This document shows positions 1-6,258 of a stretch of 14,389 nucleotides of DNA, one piece after another. Positions within the stretch are counted from its first letter, which is position 1. Each line of letters opens with the position of its first letter. The notes below the pieces were generated by a model. That model was given only the letters and a program-made list of their open reading frames with translations. It was not told the origin of the DNA and made no database searches. The stretch lies in the NCBI GenBank assembly GCA_051955535.1, contig JBQCGP010000065.1:1-14389 (forward strand). Reading direction: 5' to 3'. Made by a program: the position numbers and the translations under genes. This stretch comes from 13-2-20CM-68-14 sp051955535 (lineage in GTDB: Bacteria > Actinomycetota > Thermoleophilia > Gaiellales > Gaiellaceae).

Positions 1-1578
1 GTTGGCGTCGTTGCAGGCCGTGTCGACGGCGTTGTTGTTGGAGTCACCCGAGTAGTGGGCGATCCAGCGGTAGGTGCCGACAGCCGAGGTCGTGAAGTCA
101 CCCGACTGGTAGTCGCCGGCTCCTGCCACAGTCTTCGCCGGTGGCACCGAGATCGGCGTCGAGCAGGTCGTGTCACCAGGTGCGAAGACCTGGAAGGTGA
201 CCGTGCCCGAGAGCGTGCCGAAGCCGGCCGACAGGTGGGCGACGTCGTGGATGTTGCTACCCACGATCACCGGCCCCGAGGCCGTGGTCGTCAGCGTCGG
301 CGTCGCCTTGTTGACGGTCGAGCTCTCGTTGGCGTCGCCACATGCGGTCGACGACGGGCTGTTGTGGTCGTCGCCGGTGTAGTCGGCCGTCCATAAGTAC
401 GTGCCGACGGCGCTCGGCGTGAAGTCGCCGGAGTTGTAGTCGCCGTTGCCGTTCACCACAACAGGAGCCGAGGTGAACGCCGGCGCGTTCCCACAGGTCG
501 GGTCGTTCGGCCCGAAGGCCTTGAAGGTGATCGTGCCGCCCGCATCGCCGGTCCCCCCGGTCAGGTGCGCGACGTCGTGAATCGCCGAACCGATCGTCGC
601 GGAGGAGGTCGCGGTCGTGGTCAGCGACGTGCAGTTGCTGATGCTGATCTGCTCGGGCGCGATGAAGTCCTTGAGCTCGGCCGTGAAGGCGTCTGACGAG
701 CGGCTCTTGACGAAGGCCGAGCCGAGCGCACCGCACTGGCCGGGCTGCAAGTTCGGGAAGAGCGCGTCGAACGAGATCGCCGCCTCGCCGAACGTGAGCA
801 CATCCAGCGCACCGAGACCGCCGCTGTCGGTGGCGGCGATCGCCGAGCTGTTGATCGAGCCGATCGCGCCGCCGGAGGCCGTCAAGTCCGTGGGCGCGCC
901 CCACGCAGATCCGCCCCACGTGCGGATCGAGATCACGGGCACCGTGCCGCCGTTCGCGAGGTCGTAGGTGATCAGCTTGTCTCCGACCGTCCTCGCCGGC
1001 GTCACGTTGTTGGTCGAGCACGTTGTGGCAGTCGGCGCGCTCGGGTCGCAGAACTTCTGGTTCAGCTCGAAGTCCATGTTGGTCGTGCCCTGCGGGCTCT
1101 GCACACGCGTCCAGAACAGGTCGAGGAACTTTCCGTTCGGGGCGGTCTCCGCGTAGAGGCCGAAGTGGGTGAGGTCGCTCTTGTTGTTCGGGATCGAGCC
1201 GGTGACGATCGTCGGGTTCGGGTCGTCTTCTTTCGAGCCCTGGCCGAAGGAATCGTCGTTCACTCCGCTCGGCACGTCATCCTTCACCAGCACGCCGCTA
1301 CGCATCGCGCTGCCCGAGCCGCCGGCAAGCCAGTCGATGCAGGTGCCGCCTCCATCGACCTTCAGATTCGCGTCGGTGTCGATCTCGAAATTGCTGCCGT
1401 CGAGAACGCTCGAGGTGTTGCACAGAGGCAGGCCGCGCGCGACCTGAGCGCCTGTCAGCAGGAACACCGACGCTGCCGCCAGCGCCGCAACCATTGCGGC
1501 GACCAGCAGCCCGCGGCTTGTAGCTCGTGTGCCATCCGAATGCGCGGACGGCTGTCCTGTTCCTCGGAAAACTTTCAC
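1..1578 (-). CDS. Secreted surface protein with Ig-like repeats (3' end cut by window edge)
   Basis: This reading frame stays open from GTG at 1578 to the left edge, giving 526 residues with no stop, so the gene is partial. The start has a GGGGAGGG ribosome site (1584-1591) five bases upstream. A basic N-region is followed by a hydrophobic segment (about residues 24-48), a likely signal peptide. Residues 50-310 form a globular, possibly adhesin-like domain that I cannot name. From about 315 there are Ig-like repeats (315-421 and 424 to the edge). Each has a GTYxW(T/I)A-Y(S/T)GD strand near its end and closes with a C(G/N)DAN motif. Each repeat carries two cysteines (C362/C413, C472/C522), suggesting a disulfide. 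The repeats resemble those of the protein encoded at 1901-4402, so the two are probably paralogous surface proteins. The ligand is unknown, and the anchoring region lies outside the window. Confidence 0.85.
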   Translation of the reverse strand, partial: MKVFRGTGQPSAHSDGTRATSRGLLVAAMVAALAAASVFLLTGAQVARGLPLCNTSSVLDGSNFEIDTDANLKVDGGGTCIDWLAGGSGSAMRSGVLVKDDVPSGVNDDSFGQGSKEDDPNPTIVTGSIPNNKSDLTHFGLYAETAPNGKFLDLFWTRVQSPQGTTNMDFELNQKFCDPSAPTATTCSTNNVTPARTVGDKLITYDLANGGTVPVISIRTWGGSAWGAPTDLTASGGAIGSINSSAIAATDSGGLGALDVLTFGEAAISFDALFPNLQPGQCGALGSAFVKSRSSDAFTAELKDFIAPEQISISNCTSLTTTATSSATIGSAIHDVAHLTGGTGDAGGTITFKAFGPNDPTCGNAPAFTSAPVVVNGNGDYNSGDFTPSAVGTYLWTADYTGDDHNSPSSTACGDANESSTVNKATPTLTTTASGPVIVGSNIHDVAHLSAGFGTLSGTVTFQVFAPGDTTCSTPISVPPAKTVAGAGDYQSGDFTTSAVGTYRWIAHYSGDSNNNAVDTACNDAN

Positions 1579-1619
1579 TTGGTCCCTCCCCGTGCCCGTG
1601 GCACCCGATGGTTCGCTTT

Positions 1620-1627
1620 CGAGGCTA
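1620..1627 (-). promoter_or_regulatory. Probable -10 box (TAGCCTCG) of the partial surface-protein gene
   Basis: On the minus strand TAGCCTCG lies 41 bases upstream of the GTG start and fits the TANNCTCG pattern seen before several other genes in this window. Transcription would begin near 1613 and give a leader of about 35 nt that carries the ribosome site. No clear -35 box is visible at 17 bp. Confidence 0.5.
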
Positions 1628-1660
1628 GGGAGATGACCCGCAGCGTGCAGACGGACTCGT

Positions 1661-1676
1661 GCGCGCACGTGCGCGC
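1661..1676. repeat. Perfect 16-bp palindrome upstream of the surface-protein promoter
   Basis: GCGCGCACGTGCGCGC is a perfect palindrome centred on CACGTG. It lies within a 20-bp run of strictly alternating purine and pyrimidine (1658-1677). It sits about 35 bp upstream of the proposed -10 box, where an activator or repressor could bind. A Z-DNA-prone tract is the other reading. Confidence 0.5.
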
Positions 1677-1850
1677 GAACGTTGCCCGACCAACTGACAG
1701 CACCCCGATCAATCCCTCTCCCTCTTCGCCCTACGTGTTTCCCCAAGGCAAGCTAAGCAGATTTGCGCAAGTTTTCCTAGACCGAAGGGCTAGGTCCCGA
1801 CAGGCCTTTCCGGTGAAGGACCCGACAAATGTGATTTGACGCGGATAAAG

Positions 1851-1877
1851 GAGAGGGCGGCCGGCGGCCGCCCTCTC
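1851..1877 (-). terminator. Hairpin terminator after the Ig/DUF11 surface-protein gene
   Basis: The arms GAGAGGGCGGC and GCCGCCCTCTC form an 11-bp perfect stem, extendable by one C-G pair to leave a 3-nt loop. It starts 23 bases after the TAA stop of the 1901-4402 gene. On the minus strand it is followed by CTTTATCC rather than a long U-run, as is common in GC-rich actinobacteria. It separates the two surface-protein genes into different transcription units. Confidence 0.75.
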
Positions 1878-1900
1878 GCGTGTTCACTCTTCCTTGCCTG

Positions 1901-4402
1901 TTAGCCGGTCGCCTTCGGCTTCTTGTGCGAGACGACCTTCGGCTTGGCCCTCACAACCTTCTTCGGCTTGAGAGGGGCAGCCTTGGCCGTCACAGGCGCC
2001 GTGTCCTGGGCCGTGACCGTGGTGCCGCCGGCATGGCCGGTGGCGACCGCGACGTTGTTGAAGCTCGCCGTCACGTTCGCCTTCGTGCAGGTGTAGCTGG
2101 TCGACTGGCCCGGGTTGAGCGTTCCAATCGTCTTGTCGCAGTTCGGCGACAGTGCGTCGCTCACTGTCACATTCGTGAGGGCGACGTCGCCGGTGTTGGT
2201 GACCGTGATGGTGAAGGTCGCCGTCCCACCGCTCGTGACCGTCTGCGACTTCGGGTTCTTGACGATCGTGATCGCCGGGTGCGCCGCCGGCGGCACGACC
2301 GTGACCGCGGCGGTGTCCTGAGCGGTCACGGGTGGACCGAGCGGCGGCGTTCCGGTTGCGATCGCCACGTTGGTGAAGCTGCTCGTCACGTTCGCGAGCG
2401 TGCAGCTGTACGTGACCGTCGCGCCTGGATGCATCAGTGCCAGGGCCGGGATGTCGGCCTGGGTGCGTGCGCAGCCGGGTGCGAGCGCGTCGGTGACGAC
2501 GACGTTGGTCAGGTCCGAGTTGCCGTCGTTGGTGACCGTGATCGAGAAGGTCGCCGTCTGGCCGATCAGGATCGTCTGCGCGTCGGGCGACTTCGAGATC
2601 GAGATATGCGGCTTAATCACGAGCGGGCTCTCGTTCACGTCGCCGCAGACCGTGCTCGAAGCGGCGTTGTTGGTATCGCCGCTGTAGTTGGCGATCCAGT
2701 AGTAGGTGCCCGGTGCGTTGACGGTGATCGACGGCGAGGTGTAGTCCTTGCCGTCGGCTCCGTTGACGGCGGTGGTTACATCGCTGCCGACCTGGGTCGA
2801 GCAGGCATTGTCGCTGAACAGCATGAAGGTGATGTGGCCGCCCGCGTTGCTGGTGCCGCCGGTCAGAGTGGCGACGTCGCTGAGCGCGAAGGTGCCGTCG
2901 GCTCCAAGGAGGTACGGCCCGCCCGCGTTGGTCGTCAGCGAGGTCGCGAGCGCGTTGACGATCGGGTTCTCGTTCGGGGCGCCGCAGTCCGTCGTGGTGC
3001 TGGGGTTGGTCTCGGTGTCGTTGCTGATGAAGCTCGCGATCCAGTGGTACGTGCCCGCTGCGCTGACGGTGATTGACGCCGAGTTGTAGGTGCCCGGGCC
3101 GTTAACGGTGGTCGTACTCGTGACCGGGCTGCCAGCGACCTCGTTCGCCGCCGAGCAGTCGGCGCCGAAGTAGAGGTGGAAGGTGATCGTGCCGGTCGCA
3201 TCGGGCGTCACCCCGGAGAGCGTTGCAGCGTCGGACAGCGCGACCGTGCCGTCTACGCCGAGCGTGAATGGGCCGCCTGCGTTGGTGTTCAACGCGGTCT
3301 GCTCGTTCACGGTGAAGCACTCGGTGGTCGTATTCGTTTCGTTGCCCGGCGAGTAGGGCGCGGACTGAGCAGGCGTGTACTCGGCGCGGAAGCAGTAGTT
3401 CCCGACCGCTGCCGGTGTGAACGGATCCGACACCGCCTGCCCGGCGGCGATGGTCACCGTGCCACCGACCTGGGTTCCTAGGAAGCTGCAGTCCGGATTC
3501 GCGTTTGCCGGCCCGCAGACGAAGAACTTGACGGTGCCGGTGACGGGACCGCTAGCTCCGGTAAACGTAGCCGTGTCGGTGACGGACTGTCCCAGCGTGA
3601 TCTGGCCGAACTGGGCGGTCGTGGTGATGGTGGGCACCGCCGCGACGGTCTTCATCGAGCGGTCCATGTTGCCGAGCGACGCGCCGTCGAGCGTGAGCAA
3701 ACGCATGTGGTAGGGCGAGCCGGGGATCGCGCCTGCGCTGTTCCCAGCGCCCCAATCGATCTGGGAGGCGACGTGGCCACCCCATGCGAGCAGCACGGTC
3801 GAATTGGCGGCGGTGAACGTGACGGTGACGGAGCGCTGTCCGGTCGCGTCCATCGTCCCGTACTGGACGTCGGTGATCGTGCCGTTCCAGATCTGAATGC
3901 ATCCCGGCGCCTGAGTCGAGCTCGGGTTCGCGAACAGGAGCGTCAGGTCGATCGGGATCGGGAAACAGTTGCCGGCGTTCGCGGGGGAGACGTCCGTCGT
4001 CGCGTCGGCGGTCGTCTCGGTCCGGTTGTACGACGTGAGGTAGTCGTACGCATGCTTGCCCTGCTGCAACGTGTCGTACTGAATGACGAGCGTGTGCGTG
4101 TTCCCGGCCGAAGTGTCGAGGTTCGTCAGGATCGCCCGGAACGGCACCGAATCCCCCTCGCGGTAGTGCGAGTTCTCCGCGCCGAGGTTCCCGTTCTGCC
4201 AGGCGGCTCCCGCGCACTGCACGGGAGCGGCGAAGGTTCCGTTCCGGCATTGGTTGATGTCCGCGCCAGGGTTCGCCGCCCGTGCGAGCGCCGGTGCGGC
4301 CAAGACGATTGCGATCAGGAATGCTGTTGCGGCGAGCACGCGGGTCACCCTCCCGGTGACGGCGTGCACGACCCGATTCTCTCGAGCTGACAACCCCTCC
4401 AT
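1901..4402 (-). CDS. Secreted surface protein: N-terminal domain, three Ig-like repeats, two DUF11-type repeats, Lys-rich tail
   Basis: The 833-residue product starts at ATG 4402, seven to eight bases after a GAGGAGGGAG ribosome site. The frame is open further upstream to 4765, but that extension crosses the promoter. A signal peptide lies at about 20-43 (cleavage near ALARA). Residues 44-255 form an unnamed globular domain with four cysteines. Ig-like repeats follow at about 256-366, 368-483 and 485-597, then two DUF11-type repeats at 598-703 and 708-806 with the typical LTNVxVxDAL motif. The last 27 residues are rich in Lys and Pro. There is no LPxTG motif and no C-terminal membrane segment, so wall attachment is not explained by sortase. 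Most repeats carry a cysteine pair (C416/C473, C534/C586, C644/C667, C755/C772). The role is probably structural or adhesive; the ligand is unknown. Confidence 0.88.
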   Translation of the reverse strand: MEGLSARENRVVHAVTGRVTRVLAATAFLIAIVLAAPALARAANPGADINQCRNGTFAAPVQCAGAAWQNGNLGAENSHYREGDSVPFRAILTNLDTSAGNTHTLVIQYDTLQQGKHAYDYLTSYNRTETTADATTDVSPANAGNCFPIPIDLTLLFANPSSTQAPGCIQIWNGTITDVQYGTMDATGQRSVTVTFTAANSTVLLAWGGHVASQIDWGAGNSAGAIPGSPYHMRLLTLDGASLGNMDRSMKTVAAVPTITTTAQFGQITLGQSVTDTATFTGASGPVTGTVKFFVCGPANANPDCSFLGTQVGGTVTIAAGQAVSDPFTPAAVGNYCFRAEYTPAQSAPYSPGNETNTTTECFTVNEQTALNTNAGGPFTLGVDGTVALSDAATLSGVTPDATGTITFHLYFGADCSAANEVAGSPVTSTTTVNGPGTYNSASITVSAAGTYHWIASFISNDTETNPSTTTDCGAPNENPIVNALATSLTTNAGGPYLLGADGTFALSDVATLTGGTSNAGGHITFMLFSDNACSTQVGSDVTTAVNGADGKDYTSPSITVNAPGTYYWIANYSGDTNNAASSTVCGDVNESPLVIKPHISISKSPDAQTILIGQTATFSITVTNDGNSDLTNVVVTDALAPGCARTQADIPALALMHPGATVTYSCTLANVTSSFTNVAIATGTPPLGPPVTAQDTAAVTVVPPAAHPAITIVKNPKSQTVTSGGTATFTITVTNTGDVALTNVTVSDALSPNCDKTIGTLNPGQSTSYTCTKANVTASFNNVAVATGHAGGTTVTAQDTAPVTAKAAPLKPKKVVRAKPKVVSHKKPKATG
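2195..2558 (-). repeat. Near-identical 31-bp segments in the two DUF11 repeats
   Basis: Positions 2195-2225 and 2528-2558 match at 29 of 31 bases. Both encode the strand reading TATFxITVTN in consecutive DUF11-type domains. The DNA identity suggests that the two domains arose by a fairly recent internal duplication or gene conversion. Confidence 0.7.
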
Positions 4403-4462
4403 CGTTTCTCCCTCCTCTTTCCCCCGCATGACGGCAACGAGGTGTTTGTTTCTCCCGCACGA

Positions 4463-4492
4463 ACCTACAAAAAAACCTCTTTGACTTCCAAT
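4463..4492 (-). promoter_or_regulatory. Probable promoter of the Ig/DUF11 surface-protein gene
   Basis: On the minus strand TTGGAA (4487-4492) is followed after 18 bases by TAGGTT (4463-4468), then CG, matching the pattern seen elsewhere here. The leader would be about 55 nt and contains the strong ribosome site before ATG 4402. Its -35 box overlaps the TTGACT of the opposing promoter. Confidence 0.5.
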
Positions 4493-4507
4493 CCAACGGA
4501 CTAAGCT
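4482..4507 (+). promoter_or_regulatory. Probable promoter of the small secreted protein gene
   Basis: TTGACT (4482-4487) is followed by TAAGCTCG (-10 at 4502-4507). The spacer of 14 bases is short, so the -35 box may be weak or not used. The -35 region overlaps that of the divergent surface-protein promoter, so the two promoters may compete. Confidence 0.4.
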
Positions 4508-4546
4508 CGCATTCGGTTTCTCTTGCCGGGGAAAGGGGTTCTCAGG

Positions 4547-5209
4547 ATGACCCGCGGGATGACATCGGCGCTGGCGGCTTCGGCTGTAGTTCTTGTGTCG
4601 GCACCCGGCGTCTTCGCCGGCGACGGCAAGCAGCAGGTCAAGCTCAATAAGCGCGACCAGGCCGCCGCGCGCGTCGCGGTGCTTCGCCGCACCGACCTGG
4701 GCTCGAGCGGCTGGCAGGGCGGCTCCGTCAAGCCCGACCTGTCGTCCACGCCGAACTGTCCACACTTCCAGCCCAAGGTCTCAGACCTCGTGGTCACCGG
4801 CGCCGCCGAGACGGCATTCAACCGCAGCAGCCTCGAGTTCAGCAGCGTCGCCGAGGTACTCGAGACGAGGCGGATGGTTCGCCTGGACTGGCGGCGATCG
4901 GTGGTTCCACGCGCAGCCGTGCCATGTCTGCGCCGGACGCTCGCCAACGGGCTCCCCGCGGGAGCGAGGATCGTCTCGTTCGCGAGGGTCCCGTTCCCCC
5001 ACGTCGGCACCCGCTCGGCGCGCTTTCGAGGCGTGATCCGCATCGACGTGCTCGGCAGGACCACGCGCCTGGTCACCGACATCGTTATCACGTTCCGCAG
5101 CCGCACGGAGATCACGCTGAATGCGGCGGGGCCGGCCTCGGCCGCACGCTCGATCTCGGCGGCGGAGGCGCGGCTGGCGCGTGCCTTAGTTTCACGCGTG
5201 CGCGCGTGA
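4547..5209 (+). CDS. Small secreted protein of unknown function
   Basis: The 220-residue product starts at ATG 4547, eight bases after GAAAGGGG (4531-4538); an in-frame TTG at 4523 lies upstream of that site and is less likely. The signal peptide spans residues 1-24 (cleavage after GVFA). A helix rich in Ala and Arg (about 34-48) is followed by RTDLGSSGWQGG and KPDLSSTPNCP, then a mixed alpha/beta region to about 195 and an Ala-rich terminal helix. Two cysteines (C71, C127) may pair outside the cell. I recall similar proteins as common hypothetical proteins in Thermoleophilia. The shape resembles extracytoplasmic sensor or LpqN-type domains, but that likeness is inference. It has its own promoter and stands alone. 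No catalytic motif is seen. Confidence 0.8.
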   Translation: MTRGMTSALAASAVVLVSAPGVFAGDGKQQVKLNKRDQAAARVAVLRRTDLGSSGWQGGSVKPDLSSTPNCPHFQPKVSDLVVTGAAETAFNRSSLEFSSVAEVLETRRMVRLDWRRSVVPRAAVPCLRRTLANGLPAGARIVSFARVPFPHVGTRSARFRGVIRIDVLGRTTRLVTDIVITFRSRTEITLNAAGPASAARSISAAEARLARALVSRVRA

Positions 5210-5259
5210 GGCAGTCGGGAGGCTCGACCTCAAGCCCAGGTTGAATCTTGAGTCATCCG

Positions 5260-5280
5260 GCGGCCATTCCGTCTGGCCGC
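5260..5280 (+). terminator. Hairpin downstream of the small secreted protein gene
   Basis: GCGGCCA and TGGCCGC form a 7-bp stem with a 7-nt loop, 51 bases after the TGA stop. No U-run follows. It lies where the -35 box of the next promoter would be, so it could be a weak terminator, an operator, or both. Confidence 0.35.
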
Positions 5281-5285
5281 ATCTG

Positions 5286-5291
5286 TAAGCT
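5286..5291 (+). promoter_or_regulatory. -10 box (TAAGCT, followed by CG) of the membrane protein gene
   Basis: TAAGCTCG lies 37 bases upstream of TTG 5329. It is identical in eight bases to the elements before the genes at 4547 and 7424. The leader would be about 30 nt and carries the AAGGAGG ribosome site. Confidence 0.5.
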
Positions 5292-5328
5292 CGTGCCTTC
5301 TCTGCTGTGGCGACGAAGGAGGCTCGGG

Positions 5329-5760
5329 TTGGCGGGTGTTCGAAACGGTGCGAGGGCGGTGCTCCGCTACTACGTCCCGCTGTTGTTCATCGCGGTGATC
5401 GCTCAGATCTTGCTCGCGGGCGAGGGGATCTTCGGCATCAAGGAAGGGCCGAAGCTCGACGACCAGAAGACTCTCGACCCTCACCGCGCTCTCGGCTTCA
5501 TCCTCACCGAGCCGGCGGCGTTCCTCCTGCTGATCTGCGCGTTGCTCGCCTGGCTTCCGGACCGGAGGCTGCGGCGCCTCTCGATCGCGCTGCCCTTCCT
5601 GATCTTCCTCCAAGCGCCGCTGGCCTGGGCCGGGCGGTGGAGCGGGATGTTCCATCCGCTGAACGCGTTCCTAGTGCTCGGGCTGCTCGGGTATCTCTCC
5701 CGGCAGCTCTGGCGCCAACGCGCGGAGATGAGCGAGCAGGCGGTCCCTGCGGCAGCTTGA
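5329..5760 (+). CDS. Four-helix integral membrane protein, DUF6220-like
   Basis: I chose TTG 5329 because AAGGAGG (5316-5322) sits six bases upstream. An in-frame TTG at 5248 has no ribosome site and lies upstream of the -10 box. The 143-residue protein has four predicted membrane segments: about 13-32 (YYVPLLFIAVIAQILLAG), 53-76 after the motif DPHRALGF, 83-101, and 109-127 after the motif MFHPLNAF. The two His-containing motifs (DPHRALG, HPLNA) and the length match my memory of the DUF6220 family, which has no known function. The paired histidines suggest possible haem or quinone contact, but nothing here proves it. The final 15 residues are charged and probably cytoplasmic. Confidence 0.8.
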   Translation: MAGVRNGARAVLRYYVPLLFIAVIAQILLAGEGIFGIKEGPKLDDQKTLDPHRALGFILTEPAAFLLLICALLAWLPDRRLRRLSIALPFLIFLQAPLAWAGRWSGMFHPLNAFLVLGLLGYLSRQLWRQRAEMSEQAVPAAA

Positions 5761-5766
5761 ACGTGC

Positions 5767-5778
5767 CCGCTTAAGCGG
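5767..5778. repeat. 12-bp perfect palindrome upstream of the lipoprotein gene
   Basis: CCGCTTAAGCGG lies 7 bases after the stop of the membrane protein gene and 39 bases before the lipoprotein start. It could be an operator. It includes TAAGCG, one base from the -10 pattern TAAGCT, so it may also mark the promoter of the lipoprotein-kinase pair. Confidence 0.35.
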
Positions 5779-5817
5779 CGCAGGACCGGAACCCGTTCGC
5801 TATTCGTTCCACCTCAC

Positions 5818-6258
5818 GTGGAGCGGTTTCGCATACCCGCGATCGCGATCGCCTGCCTGCTCCTCGCGGCCTGCGGCGGGACCGCGAAGCAGGCGGCGAT
5901 CCAGCAGCCCGCCGCGCAGCGGCTCGCCAACGAGAGCGACGGAGTGGCGGCCGCCCTTCGGTCCGGGGACACCTGCCTGGCCGCGACGCGGGCGCGGGCG
6001 CTCCGTTCGCGGATCACAGCCGCGATTTCGGCAGGCTCGATACCCGCGCGGCTCGCCGCAGACGCACGGGCCGCGTCGGCTCGCCTCGCTTCGCAGATCT
6101 CGTGTGTGCCGCCTACGTCACCTCAGCCCCCGACTCCGCCGGCGGCTGCCGCTCCACCATGCGCCGGTGGGCACGGAAAGAAGCACGGCGACGGGCAGGG
6201 AGACGAGAACGATCAAGGTGAGCACACGCACGGCCACGGTCAGAAAGGGTGCAAGTGA
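5818..6258 (+). CDS. Lipoprotein with helical domain and His/Gly-rich tail, coupled to a Ser/Thr kinase
   Basis: The 146-residue product starts at GTG 5818, with no clear ribosome site. Residues 1-18 are a lipoprotein signal peptide ending in the lipobox LAAC, with C19 the lipidated residue, so the protein should sit on the outer face of the membrane. Residues 25-96 look alpha-helical and carry C53 and C96. A Pro-rich linker follows (97-114). Residues 115-146 are rich in Gly, His, Lys and Asp, with five histidines including HTHGH (136-140), a composition suited to metal binding. The stop codon overlaps the kinase start (GTGA), so the two are probably co-translated. The function is unknown; an extracellular partner or sensor for the kinase is my inference. 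Confidence 0.82.
   Translation: MERFRIPAIAIACLLLAACGGTAKQAAIQQPAAQRLANESDGVAAALRSGDTCLAATRARALRSRITAAISAGSIPARLAADARAASARLASQISCVPPTSPQPPTPPAAAAPPCAGGHGKKHGDGQGDENDQGEHTHGHGQKGCK

Larger units (their letters stand above)
1579..1900. other. Intergenic region between the two surface-protein genes
   Basis: These 322 bases hold no convincing gene; the open frames here are arginine-rich antisense extensions. From right to left on the minus strand I see the terminator hairpin of the upstream gene (1851-1877), a pair of direct repeats GG(T/A)CCCGACA (1793-1802 and 1818-1827), a small hairpin with CCTAG/CTAGG arms (1776-1794), the palindrome TTGCGCAA (1763-1770), a 16-bp palindrome (1661-1676), a probable -10 box (1622-1627) and the ribosome site. 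The block at 1740-1850 is richer in A and T than the flanking genes. It does not match any riboswitch class I could recall. Confidence 0.6.

Noticed and set aside
257..1021. 254-residue minus-strand frame inside the partial surface-protein gene
   Set aside because: Wrong frame: arginine-rich, no domain logic. The neighbouring frame is open from 1578 to 1 with a signal peptide and repeats.
1827..1839. CRP-like half-site in CAAATGTGATTTG
   Set aside because: Only one half matches; the inverted arms are five bases and AT-rich, easily due to chance.
1740..1850. c-di-GMP-I or c-di-AMP riboswitch
   Set aside because: Short matches to conserved loops (GCAAA, GGGGAAAC) occur, but the required order of stems and motifs is not there on either strand.
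1880..3076. 398-residue plus-strand open frame
   Set aside because: Antisense to the Ig/DUF11 gene; composition is Arg/Val/Gly-rich with no motif, as expected from complementing GC-rich repeat code.
4403..4765. In-frame extension of the Ig/DUF11 surface protein to a start at 4765
   Set aside because: It would add 121 residues before a clear signal peptide, cross the promoter region and overlap the divergent gene. ATG 4402 has a strong ribosome site.
5248..5328. Upstream TTG start for the DUF6220-like protein
   Set aside because: It lies before the probable -10 box and has no ribosome site; TTG 5329 follows AAGGAGG at six bases.
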